Source: Streptosporangiaceae bacterium
GTDB lineage: Bacteria; Actinomycetota; Actinomycetes; Streptosporangiales; Streptosporangiaceae
Assembly (NCBI GenBank): GCA_030045295.1
Contig: JASIGD010000234.1
Coordinates: 1-11,102 of the forward strand
Reading direction: 5' to 3'
DNA length: 11,102 bases
Made by a program: the position numbers and the translations under genes. Below, in pieces: positions 1-6,295 of this stretch (position 1 is its first letter; every line of letters begins with the position of its first letter). The notes below the pieces were generated by a model. The model worked only from the letters and a program-made list of their open reading frames with translations, did no database searches and was not told where the DNA came from.

Positions 1-1
1 G

Positions 2-130
2 GTGGCCCTGCTTGGAGCGTACTTCATCTACAGCGCAACCGAAGAGGAGCGCTTCATGGCCGGCCGCTTCCCCGACTCGTATCCGGAGTACAAGCGGTCA
101 ACGAAGATGCTGATTCCCTTCATCTTCTAA
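2..130 (+). CDS. Isoprenylcysteine/phospholipid methyltransferase family protein, C-terminal fragment
   Basis: Only the last 42 codons are inside the window; the 5' part lies off the left edge, and the frame closes with TAA at 128-130. The visible peptide starts with a hydrophobic stretch (VALLGAYFIYSA) and then has EEERF, a RFPDSYPEYKRSTKMLIP-type segment and an aromatic end. This tail (paired acidic residues, an F/Y-x-x-Y turn and a final LIPF after the last membrane helix) is typical of the ICMT/PEMT superfamily of integral-membrane SAM-dependent methyltransferases. In bacteria such proteins methylate lipids or small molecules, and the substrate cannot be read from the tail. The gene converges on the minus-strand nuclease-family gene ending at 361. 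Family assignment is fairly secure; specific function is unknown. Confidence 0.75.
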   Translation: MALLGAYFIYSATEEERFMAGRFPDSYPEYKRSTKMLIPFIF

Positions 131-137
131 TCTTCCG

Positions 138-216
138 CGGCATAGCCTGGAATGGTACATTTCCGCCGGGTCCCGACGTGAAACAGGTTTTTTTACCTGC
201 CGAAAGCTCTATGCCG
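138..216. repeat. Nested inverted repeats in the convergent gap 131-360
   Basis: The 230-bp gap between two convergent genes has no credible coding frame. It contains an 8-bp inverted repeat, CGGCATAG at 138-145 and CTATGCCG at 209-216. These arms enclose a smaller hairpin, CAGGT (184-188) and ACCTG (195-199), whose loop is six T residues. Position between two converging genes suggests a bidirectional terminator or an mRNA 3'-end structure, but neither hairpin is followed by a clear U-tract. I matched no known riboswitch class. From 217 to 360 I see nothing beyond GC-rich filler. Confidence 0.35.
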
Positions 217-360
217 GGTCAATCCAAGACCACGATGAAGCAGTGCAGATAACAAGGCGACAGCGCGTGGAAAGGCGCGGCTCATGCGGGTTAACCGGGA
301 TCCGTCGACGCAGCCGAGCAAACCGGCACACGCTGAAGCCAAGTCCATCGAGCAGCTGAT

Positions 361-873
361 CTACGCCGGCTCCCTCGAGATCGTCATCTGCGGAGTGGTC
401 GGGGCCAGGCGCAGCAGCCTGGCCTCGGGCGAGTCATCTGCTTGCCGCCTGCGGCAATCCTCTATCGCCTCGAGGCTGACGAATACCGGCGCTCCGGTGA
501 TCGCGGCCAGGTTCAGCGCGTCGCTGGACCGCGCGTCGACAGGCTGCGTCCCGAGCGGGCCGTCGACCTCGACCGTCGCGGCGTAGGCACCGTCCACCAG
601 GCGATCGATCCGTGCCCGCCGGACGTGGCCGCCGAGGCGCTGGATCAGCGCCGCGGCGAAGTGATACGTCATCGGGCGGCCGAACTCCAGGCCCTGGAGG
701 TGAGCGGCCAGGCTGAACGCCTCCGTGTCGCCGATCGAGATCACAAGGTGCCTGTCCCCGGACACCTCGTCCAGGACCACGCACTGGAAGAACCCCTCCG
801 CCAGCGGCGGCCCGAAGCCGACCACCTTGGCGATCCGCATCTCGACGAAGCCAGCGTCGGTCGTCTTGAACAC
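361..873 (-). CDS. Bifunctional nuclease (BFN/DUF151) family protein
   Basis: 170 residues starting at GTG (871-873). A GAGGGG ribosome site at 882-887, eight bases upstream, supports this start; an in-frame Met at residue 12 is the alternative. The order of elements matches the BFN/DUF151 domain: a strand ending LVISIGDTEA (43-52), a helix and the segment GRPMTYHF (65-72), then the strongest signature, VDARSSDALNLA (112-123), followed by GAPVFVS (127-133). Characterised family members have been reported to act on both DNA and RNA, and in actinobacteria a homologue is usual in housekeeping loci. Two normally conserved spots differ: the expected RPxTHDL reads RPMTYHF, and DARPSDA reads DARSSDA. 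This copy may therefore be diverged in activity. It follows the methyltransferase gene at 948 by 74 bp, with a hairpin between, so it probably has its own promoter. Confidence 0.85.
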   Translation of the reverse strand: MFKTTDAGFVEMRIAKVVGFGPPLAEGFFQCVVLDEVSGDRHLVISIGDTEAFSLAAHLQGLEFGRPMTYHFAAALIQRLGGHVRRARIDRLVDGAYAATVEVDGPLGTQPVDARSSDALNLAAITGAPVFVSLEAIEDCRRRQADDSPEARLLRLAPTTPQMTISREPA

Positions 874-919
874 GAGGACTTCCCCTCTGTCGCTCCTTCG
901 GTCATACTACGGCTCGGCG

Positions 920-937
920 GCCGGCCTCGGCGCCGGC
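920..937 (-). terminator. GC hairpin after the VOC-methyltransferase gene
   Basis: GCCGGC at 920-925 and again at 932-937 form a six-pair all-GC stem with a six-base loop. It starts ten bases past the TAG stop of the minus-strand gene at 948. There is no T-run after it, a common state for actinomycete terminators. It could equally be a weak processing or attenuation structure ahead of the nuclease-family gene. Confidence 0.4.
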
Positions 938-947
938 TGCGCGCCCG

Positions 948-2108
948 CTATCTGGGGATACGGCCGATCAGCATGGCGACGCGGACGGGTTCGGCAAAAC
1001 GGTCCCGCGCGCCCACGGCGGCACGGACCTGCTCGGCGAAGGCCGGGCGCTGATCCGGGGCGGGCAGCCGGTCGACCGGCAGCGCCGAGTAGATCCCGCC
1101 GACGATCTGGTCGAGGCTCAGTTCCGCGACGTAGTCGACCGCAGCGCCTGATACCTCGAACCCCGCCCGGGCCAACGCCTCGGCATACTTGCGCTGGCTT
1201 GGCTCGTCGGTCCCGCACGGGTTGGTGGGCTTGGCGCCGAACCACCGTTCCAGGAATTCGCTTAGGGCGCGTGACCACGCACTTTCCTGCAGCCATAGCG
1301 GCGTCCCGTTGGTCACCACCGCCACACCGCCGCCGGGACGCACCAGCGGGACGACCGAACGGAACAGCTCCTCGTGCCTCATCCAGTGCAGGGCCTGGCC
1401 GATGGTTACCGCCGCGACCGGCTTCCCGCCGTACAGGCCGCCCAACGCCGGCAGGTCGGTATCGGCGCCAAGCATCCAGCTCACGTTGGATACGCCCGCG
1501 TCGCGGGCCGCTTGCCGGGCTCGCTGCAGCATGTCCGGCTCGGGGTCCACGCCTATCACGGCGCGTACCCGGCCGGCGATCGGCAGGGCGAGTTGGCCGG
1601 TGCCGCAGCCCAGGTCGACCACGAGGTCCTGAGCGGTGAGCTCGAAAGCGTCGGCCAGGACATCGATCACAGCCGGGGGGTAACCATGGCGGTACCTGTG
1701 ATACAAGTCGGCCACCTCACCGCGGAAACCCAGATCCGTGCCTGCCGCGCCGCCGCCCGGGACGGCCACGGCGCACACGCAGAACTGGTTGCCCTCGGGG
1801 TCGGTCATGACCACGTAGTCGTCTTCGGGATCGTCATGGTGCCGCACGACCGCGGCTCCGAGCCCGGTTAGCCGCCTGACCTCGGCGGCCTGGTCGCCGC
1901 TGTACAGGTCCAGGTGCATCTGGTCACGGGCGCTGACCGGCGTGCGCGACAGCTGAAGCGAGAGGTTGACCCGGTCGCCCCGCAGTACCCGGAAGTCGTC
2001 GCCGTCTTCCGCTGACGAGGGAACAAGGTGGAGCGCCTGAGACCAGAAACGGGTCATGAGCTCCATATCCGCGCAGTTGATCACCGTGCTGCCCAGCCGG
2101 ATGGCCAT
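948..2108 (-). CDS. Fused glyoxalase-like (VOC) domain and class I SAM-dependent methyltransferase
   Basis: 386 residues from ATG at 2106-2108. GAGAAGGG at 2118-2125 lies nine bases upstream and excludes a longer in-frame extension. Residues about 1-114 form a VOC/glyoxalase-like domain: STVINCADME at the start, MHLDLYSGD (64-72), and the closing strand VVMTDPEGNQFCVCAV (99-114). A Gly/Ala linker (about 115-124) leads to a class I methyltransferase: YHRYRHGYP (136-144), SAM motif I VVDLGCGTGQ (163-172), the acidic residue D188 in VIGVDPE, and ALHWM (239-243), typical of the Methyltransf_11/25 group. The substrate is unknown. VOC domains often bind small hydrophobic or metal-chelated ligands, so the N-terminal part may select a substrate or give self-protection; that is inference. 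The gene follows the small membrane-protein gene by 38 bp and is probably co-transcribed with it. Confidence 0.88.
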   Translation of the reverse strand: MAIRLGSTVINCADMELMTRFWSQALHLVPSSAEDGDDFRVLRGDRVNLSLQLSRTPVSARDQMHLDLYSGDQAAEVRRLTGLGAAVVRHHDDPEDDYVVMTDPEGNQFCVCAVAVPGGGAAGTDLGFRGEVADLYHRYRHGYPPAVIDVLADAFELTAQDLVVDLGCGTGQLALPIAGRVRAVIGVDPEPDMLQRARQAARDAGVSNVSWMLGADTDLPALGGLYGGKPVAAVTIGQALHWMRHEELFRSVVPLVRPGGGVAVVTNGTPLWLQESAWSRALSEFLERWFGAKPTNPCGTDEPSQRKYAEALARAGFEVSGAAVDYVAELSLDQIVGGIYSALPVDRLPAPDQRPAFAEQVRAAVGARDRFAEPVRVAMLIGRIPR

Positions 2109-2146
2109 GTTAGAGAGCCCTTCTCGCCGTCGCGTACGGGAGCAGG

Positions 2147-2476
2147 TTAGACGGCCGAGCCGACGCGGCCTTTCTGTTCCCCGTGGCCTGCAGGTCCGGC
2201 GCGGTAAATCGGCCGGTCCGGCCACCGGGGCACCGGCGGCTCGGCCGCGTCGTGCTGACGGCTCGGGATGTGGCCGGCCGCCGCGCTCCCGCGGCGGGCC
2301 GACAGGAGGGCCGCCAGGGCGAACGCCGCGGCAACGGCGGCACCCGCGGTGACCACCGCGATCACGACCAGGAGCGCGGCCGTGTCGCGGAACGGCCCGG
2401 CCAGCTTCCAGAGCACCAGCAAGACGACCGGGACGACCGCCGCCACCCTGATCGCGGGCCGGGTCCGACAGACCAT
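2147..2476 (-). CDS. Small two-helix membrane protein, function unknown
   Basis: 109 residues with an ATG at 2474-2476 preceded by an AAGGAG ribosome site about nine bases away, which makes this a convincing gene despite its size. The N-terminus is short and basic (CRTRPAIR). Two hydrophobic segments follow, roughly residues 8-27 and 32-60, joined by a short KLAGPFRD turn. Residues 61-109 form a polar tail rich in Arg, Pro, Ala and Gly that is probably cytoplasmic and disordered. I recognise no domain. It sits 72 bp after the MFS exporter and 38 bp before the VOC-methyltransferase gene, all on the same strand, so it may be an operon member. An accessory role to the exporter is possible but unsupported. 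Confidence 0.7.
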   Translation of the reverse strand: MVCRTRPAIRVAAVVPVVLLVLWKLAGPFRDTAALLVVIAVVTAGAAVAAAFALAALLSARRGSAAAGHIPSRQHDAAEPPVPRWPDRPIYRAGPAGHGEQKGRVGSAV

Positions 2477-2497
2477 GGTCAGCTTCTCCTTGCTAGC

Positions 2498-2515
2498 GCG
2501 GCCGAGGTTGGCCGC
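2498..2515 (-). terminator. Hairpin between exporter and small membrane-protein gene
   Basis: GCGGCC (2498-2503) and GGCCGC (2510-2515) form a six-pair stem with a six-base loop in the 72-bp gap after the exporter stop codon. No T-run follows. It may end most exporter transcripts or simply stabilise the 3' end, with partial read-through to the next two genes. Confidence 0.35.
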
Positions 2516-2548
2516 CCGATACCTGAATCGCTCACCTGGCCCGAAAAG

Positions 2549-4129
2549 TCAAGACCCTGCGTCCACCGGCTGCGAGCGCAGGGTGATCAAGGCTAGCAGC
2601 GCAGCGGCAACGGCCAGCCCGGCCGATAGGTAGAGCGCCGCTTGCAGGCCGGCGTGGAACGCCGAGTAGGCCGCGCCGATCACCTCGTCGATGATTTTCT
2701 GGAACGCCCCGTAGTTGGTGGTGTTCTTCGGGATCGTGCCGGTCTCGATCGCGGTGATGACCTCGCCGTGGTAGCTGGCCGGGATGCCGATGTGGTTCAG
2801 CTGCGCGTTGAGGTTGGCGATCAGCCGTGAGTACACGAGCGAGCCCAAGATCGCGACCCCGGTCACCGCGCCGATCTCCCGGCTGGTGTTGGTCGCCGAA
2901 GCGGCCATGCCGGAACGCTCCGGCGGCACCGCGGTCAGCACCGAGGAGGTGATCGGCACGACCGTGGTGCCGATGCCGATCCCGGCCAGCGCGAGCGCGG
3001 CGATCAGCGGCCCGTAATCCGGGTGCGGGGACAGGTACCCGCTGGCCAGGAACAGGCCGACGGCGAGCAGCAGGCATCCGATCGTGATCGACCAGCGCGG
3101 CCCGACCAGAGCCGTCCACCGTCCGGCGAGCACCGAGGCCACGATCATCAAGATGGTCATCGGCAAGAACACGGCGGCCAGCCGGTAGCCGGACGCGTTC
3201 ACCACTTCGACCAGGTAGAGCGCGGTGAAGAAGAAAATGGCGAAGGTGGCGAAGTAGGTGCAGAACGCGGTGATGTTGGGCGTGGTGAACTGCGGCATGC
3301 GCAGGAAACGCAGGTCCAGCAGCGGATTGGCGGCGCGGCGCTCCCACCAGACGAACGCCACCAGCAGCGCCACGCTGACGCAGAGCAGGACGATCACGGC
3401 CACGTTTGAAAAGCCGGCCGACTCCGATTCGATGATCGCGAAGACAAACGCGGCCAGCGCCCCCGCGCCGAGGAATGTGCCTGCGGTATCGACGCGCGCC
3501 GCGGTCGGGTCAGCGCTTTCCGGCAGGATCGCCACCGCCACGACCAGCGCGGCCAGCCCGAACGCCAGGTTGAACCAGAAGATGCCCCGCCAGTTCCACA
3601 CGCCGACCAGCAGGCCCCCGATGACCGGGCCGGCCGCGAGCGCCAGCCCGGACGTGCCGGCCCAGACCCCGATCGCCCTGCTCCTGGCCTTGGACTCGGG
3701 GTACAGGTGGCGGAGCATCGAGAGGGTACCGGGCTCGCTGGCGGCCGCGCCCATGCCCATCACGGCGCGGCCGGCGATGAGCACCCCGACGTTCGGGGCG
3801 AGCGCGCACAGCACCGAGCCGGCGCAGAACACGCCGGCGCCGGACAGCATGACCTTCTTCCTGCCGAGTTCGTCGCCGATCATCCCGCAGGCCAGCATGA
3901 GGCTGGCGAAGGTGAGGGCGTAAGCGCCGACGACCCACTGCAGGTTGGTCACGGTCCCGTGCAGGCTCGTCTGCACGTCCCCGAGCGCGACGCTGACCAC
4001 GGTGTTGTCGAGGAAGGTGAGGAACAGCAGCGTGCACAGCGTCGCGAGCGCCAGCGACCGGCCGCCGCGGGGGACGACCCGCGGCTCACCGTACTGGCCG
4101 CCGGATACCGCCTCGACAGGCCTGGCCAC
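2549..4129 (-). CDS. MFS multidrug exporter, DHA2 (EmrB/QacA-like) 14-helix family
   Basis: 526 residues from GTG (4127-4129), with a GAGGCAGGG stretch upstream that overlaps the stop of the preceding lipoprotein gene. I count 14 hydrophobic segments, the topology of the DHA2 proton-antiport drug efflux family. Family motifs are clear: LDNTVVSVAL (motif D1, 40-49), GMIGDELGRKK (motif A, 82-92), LIAGRAVMGMG (motif B, 117-127), and GLALAAGPVIGGLL (antiporter motif C, 161-174), followed by NWRGIFWFN (179-187). The protein should sit in the cytoplasmic membrane and export a hydrophobic or cationic compound in exchange for protons. The substrate cannot be deduced. An extra-cytoplasmic loop of about 50 residues precedes the last helix. 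It lies 15 bp after the lipoprotein gene, so the two are very likely one transcript. No TetR- or MarR-type regulator is adjacent. Confidence 0.93.
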   Translation of the reverse strand: MARPVEAVSGGQYGEPRVVPRGGRSLALATLCTLLFLTFLDNTVVSVALGDVQTSLHGTVTNLQWVVGAYALTFASLMLACGMIGDELGRKKVMLSGAGVFCAGSVLCALAPNVGVLIAGRAVMGMGAAASEPGTLSMLRHLYPESKARSRAIGVWAGTSGLALAAGPVIGGLLVGVWNWRGIFWFNLAFGLAALVVAVAILPESADPTAARVDTAGTFLGAGALAAFVFAIIESESAGFSNVAVIVLLCVSVALLVAFVWWERRAANPLLDLRFLRMPQFTTPNITAFCTYFATFAIFFFTALYLVEVVNASGYRLAAVFLPMTILMIVASVLAGRWTALVGPRWSITIGCLLLAVGLFLASGYLSPHPDYGPLIAALALAGIGIGTTVVPITSSVLTAVPPERSGMAASATNTSREIGAVTGVAILGSLVYSRLIANLNAQLNHIGIPASYHGEVITAIETGTIPKNTTNYGAFQKIIDEVIGAAYSAFHAGLQAALYLSAGLAVAAALLALITLRSQPVDAGS

Positions 4130-4144
4130 CTGACGGACCCTGCC

Positions 4145-4675
4145 TCAGCTAGCCGAGTTGCACGCGGACGGCACCGTGCCCCCGGGCACCAGCTTGAACA
4201 GGCCGCACAGGCTGGCATCGCCGACCTTCCAGGTACCGTCCTCGTAGACCGCCGTACCGCTCTGCCCGGACAGCAGGGTCGACCCGTTCCCCGTGATGCT
4301 GTACGTCACGGTTGCCGAGGTGGGGGACTTTACCGTCACCGCGGTAACCTTCGCCCCGATCCCGCTCGCCAGCGGCAACTTGGACAGGGCGGTGATGGCC
4401 GCGGTGAACTTGCTGCCGTTCTGCAGCAGGGCGACCCGCTCCGAAGTCGGGGTGCTGGAGCTGAAGAACTTCTCCCAGTTCGCGGTGATCTCGGCCGCGG
4501 CGCTGGCGGTGCTCGAGGACGCTGGGGCGGAGGAGGCGGCGGTCGTCGCGGGAGATGACGTCGCCGCCGGCGGGCTGCTGGAACTGGAACTGCTGCAGGC
4601 GGCGACCGTAGCGGTGAGCGCCAGGCCCAGCGCCGCAGCCAGGATAAGCCGGCGAGCCAAGAGCGTAAACCGCAT
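4145..4675 (-). CDS. Secreted lipoprotein with Mtb12-like C-terminal domain
   Basis: 176 residues. The start is ATG at 4673-4675 because a near-perfect AGGAGG (4682-4687) lies six bases upstream; an in-frame ATG 27 codons earlier has no such site and would bury the signal peptide. Residues 1-26 are a lipoprotein signal peptide (basic MRFTLLARR, hydrophobic core, lipobox TVAAC with the lipidated Cys27). Residues 28-62 are a low-complexity Ser/Ala/Thr/Pro linker typical of actinobacterial surface lipoproteins. From about 63 comes a compact domain: EITANWEKFFSSSTP, LLQNGSKF, then alternating strands (KVTAVTV, ATVTYSITG, TAVYEDGTWKV) with two late cysteines (157 and 172) that could form a disulfide. 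This pattern resembles the domain of the mycobacterial antigen Mtb12. Role unknown; co-transcription with the exporter suggests envelope-associated function. Confidence 0.85.
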   Translation of the reverse strand: MRFTLLARRLILAAALGLALTATVAACSSSSSSSPPAATSSPATTAASSAPASSSTASAAAEITANWEKFFSSSTPTSERVALLQNGSKFTAAITALSKLPLASGIGAKVTAVTVKSPTSATVTYSITGNGSTLLSGQSGTAVYEDGTWKVGDASLCGLFKLVPGGTVPSACNSAS

Positions 4676-4725
4676 GACACGCCTCCTAAGTCTCGGTCGG
4701 ATGTCGTGCTGAATGCTGCCAGTCG

Positions 4726-4745
4726 GAACATATCGATACTTGTTC
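4726..4745. promoter_or_regulatory. Possible operator upstream of the lipoprotein-exporter operon
   Basis: In an unusually AT-rich patch 50-70 bases upstream of the lipoprotein start there is an inverted repeat GAACA (4726-4730) / TGTTC (4741-4745). Between the arms is the eight-base palindrome TATCGATA (4731-4738). Position and symmetry fit a repressor site over a promoter. I cannot assign convincing -35 and -10 boxes, and the two palindromes have centres one base apart, so this is tentative. Confidence 0.3.
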
Positions 4746-4786
4746 AGAGTGTGCACCGAATGCTTCCCGGGGCGGCTATAACTATC

Positions 4787-4821
4787 CCCGTCTGGCCGAC
4801 ACCCGTGTCAGGGTAGACGGG
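4787..4821 (-). terminator. Stem-loop terminator after the smr gene
   Basis: CCCGTCT (4787-4793) pairs perfectly with AGACGGG (4815-4821). Inside, GACAC (4798-4802) pairs with GTGTC (4805-4809), giving a two-tier stem with small interior bulges. It begins 45 bases after the stop codon of the minus-strand Smr gene and before the lipoprotein promoter region. It therefore probably separates these two transcription units. There is no U-tract. Confidence 0.55.
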
Positions 4822-4866
4822 CGGGCAAGAACCGCGCAGCGGCCACCTCGCCCGAGGTTACGCTGC

Positions 4867-5118
4867 TCACCAGCGGAAATGCACAAACAGGCGGCCGAAG
4901 TTCTTCGAGTCCTTCTCGACCCGGTGGTACTTCGCCTTGATCTCTTTCCGCTCGAGGAACCGCAGCACGTGCTTCTTGAGCTGTCCCGACCCCTTGCCCG
5001 GGATAATCTCCACCAGCGGCGCCTTCTTGGCCTCGGCCTCGTCGATGATCGCCTGCAGGGCCCGGTCGATGTCCTGGCCGCGGTTGTAAATGTCGTGCAG
5101 GTCAAGTACCAGCTTCAT
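4867..5118 (-). CDS. Stand-alone Smr (small MutS-related) domain protein
   Basis: 83 residues, the size of a bare Smr domain. It starts at ATG (5116-5118) inside the end of the kinase gene, so the two coding regions overlap by 17 bp in different frames and translation is probably coupled. Visible signatures are LVLDLHD (3-9), the IIPGKGSGQLKK loop (38-49), and a C-terminal H-R-V-x(7)-GRLFVHFRW block (65-83). Smr domains occur alone or at the end of MutS2 and bind or nick branched nucleic acids; some act on RNA. The usual HGKGSG loop here reads PGKGSG, so the first His of that loop is replaced by Pro. Nothing in the neighbourhood ties it to mismatch repair. Domain call is firm; activity is uncertain. 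Confidence 0.85.
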   Translation of the reverse strand: MKLVLDLHDIYNRGQDIDRALQAIIDEAEAKKAPLVEIIPGKGSGQLKKHVLRFLERKEIKAKYHRVEKDSKNFGRLFVHFRW

Positions 5119-5731
5119 GCTCACCGCCGGGGGCGCTCGAGCCGACGCCGCCGCCGAGCCCGAGCAGCCCGATGATCCTCGCGACCGTATCAGCAGGCCG
5201 GTCTTCTGAGTGCTCAACGACGATGACGGTCTGCTCGTCCGGCTGGGGCGGCTCAAGCGTGTCGAACTGGCTCTTCAGGAGTCGCGCGGGAAAGAAATGA
5301 CCGTGCCTGTCCGCCAGCCGCCTGGCCAGCACGTCGCGATCCACGGCCAGGAAGACCATCCGCGCCTCGGGGCGGCCGCCCAGCAGGAAATCCCGGTAGG
5401 AGCGCTTCAGGGCCGAGCAGCAAATCACCGCCGGCTCACCCCGCGCGATGCGCTCGTCCATCCAGGTCGCAATGGCCCGCAGCCAGGGCCAGCGGTCAGC
5501 GTCGGTCAGCGGGACGCCGGCCCGCATCTTCTTGATGGCCGCGGCGAGATGGAAGGCGTCCCCGTCGGCGAAGAGCCAGTGCAACTGGCGGGCGAGCAGG
5601 GCACTCACGGTCGTCTTGCCGCTCCCTGACACGCCGGCCACGATGATGATCATCTCGGCTAAGTCTACCCACGCGATGGTGGTCATCCGAGGCCCGGAAG
5701 GCACCTGGACAATCCTGTTATCATCCGGCAC
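5102..5731 (-). CDS. Gluconokinase-like P-loop kinase
   Basis: 209 residues from GTG (5729-5731) with a strong GGGAGGGG about five bases upstream. Later in-frame ATGs at residues 16 and 27 have poorer sites, but the second would give the usual family N-terminus. The GntK pattern is present in order: P-loop GVSGSGKT (33-40), DGDAFH (56-61), KMRAGVPLTDADRWPWL (68-84), CSALKRSYRD (105-114), and HGHFFPARLLKSQF (143-156). GntK phosphorylates D-gluconate to 6-phosphogluconate for the pentose phosphate or Entner-Doudoroff routes. The segment after DGDAFH is altered: the family's HPxxNxxKM reads HLAAAIKKM, losing the conserved Pro and Asn, so the substrate may differ. A Gly-rich tail of about 19 residues extends beyond the domain and contains the start of the smr gene. 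The upstream cyclic-nucleotide-binding gene ends 63 bp away. Confidence 0.85.
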   Translation of the reverse strand: MPDDNRIVQVPSGPRMTTIAWVDLAEMIIIVAGVSGSGKTTVSALLARQLHWLFADGDAFHLAAAIKKMRAGVPLTDADRWPWLRAIATWMDERIARGEPAVICCSALKRSYRDFLLGGRPEARMVFLAVDRDVLARRLADRHGHFFPARLLKSQFDTLEPPQPDEQTVIVVEHSEDRPADTVARIIGLLGLGGGVGSSAPGGEHEAGT

Positions 5732-5794
5732 TCCATCCCCTCCCGTGCCAAGGGTGATGGCCCGCTCTAGCCGCCGACCGCTGCGAGACCAACG

Positions 5795-6295
5795 TTAGGC
5801 GTTGTCTGAGCCCGGAGAACCGCCCTGCTCGCTTTGCGCGCGCTGATCGCCCAGCGCGCGCTCAGCGTTTTGCGCACGACGCTCATCGAGCACTGCCCGC
5901 AACCGCTGAGTCATGACCGGCGCTCGCCGGTCCAGTGCCCAAACGTCGCGCTTGAACAGCATGATCAGTCGCATCGGCGAGGTCGCGACGACCGAGGCGG
6001 TGCGCAAACCGCCTATCGCCACCTCCGGCGGCGCGGACCAGTCAGGCGGAGAGATAAGCACCGCCATTTCGCCGACGACGTCACCCGCCCCGATCGTTGC
6101 CACCGTCTCACCGTCGATGATGACATCGGCAGTGCCGCTCTCGATGGCGTACAGCGAGTACCCTACGCGTCCCTCTGCAGCGAGCACTTGCCCGGGAGGG
6201 ATTTCCTCCTCTGACGCCATGCTGGCGACGGCGGCAAGCTCGTCTTCGGGCAAGTCGGCGAAGAAGCGGATCGCCGCGAGCCGCAACGTCTCCAT
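5795..6295 (-). CDS. Single-domain cyclic nucleotide-binding (Crp-type) protein
   Basis: 166 residues from ATG (6293-6295). A GGGGA stretch lies just upstream, and a TAATCT hexamer seven bases from the ATG also allows a leaderless start. Residues about 5-125 make one cNMP-binding beta-roll: FFADLPEDELAAVA (11-24), the EEIPPGQVLAAEG turn (30-42), and the phosphate-binding cassette GDVVGEMAVL (71-80), later joined by RTASV (98-102) carrying the Arg that contacts the cyclic phosphate in CRP. The cassette is split by a 17-residue insert rich in Pro, which is unusual. No helix-turn-helix follows; residues 126-166 are a charged, probably helical and then disordered tail (RLRAVLDERRAQNAERALG). So it is not a transcription factor by itself and may be a sensor that acts on a partner. 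It leads a probable operon with the kinase and Smr genes. Confidence 0.85.
   Translation of the reverse strand: METLRLAAIRFFADLPEDELAAVASMASEEEIPPGQVLAAEGRVGYSLYAIESGTADVIIDGETVATIGAGDVVGEMAVLISPPDWSAPPEVAIGGLRTASVVATSPMRLIMLFKRDVWALDRRAPVMTQRLRAVLDERRAQNAERALGDQRAQSEQGGSPGSDNA

Noticed and set aside
299..312. Adjacent BamHI and SalI sites resembling a cloning linker
   Set aside because: No other vector sequence nearby; short sites with this composition occur by chance in GC-rich DNA.
131..360. Possible riboswitch in the gap
   Set aside because: No conserved core of any riboswitch class I know could be matched, and both flanking genes end here, so no downstream gene would be controlled.
284..586. 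Plus-strand open frame opposite the BFN-family gene
   Set aside because: Low-complexity Ser/Ala/Arg composition and antisense to a gene with clear family motifs and ribosome site; frame is open because of high GC.
2109..2225. 39-residue upstream extension of the VOC-methyltransferase
   Set aside because: Arg-rich, overlaps the small membrane-protein gene, and a good ribosome site precedes the internal ATG at 2108.
4676..4756. 27-residue upstream extension of the lipoprotein
   Set aside because: It would place 27 polar residues before the signal peptide; AGGAGG is correctly spaced for the later ATG.
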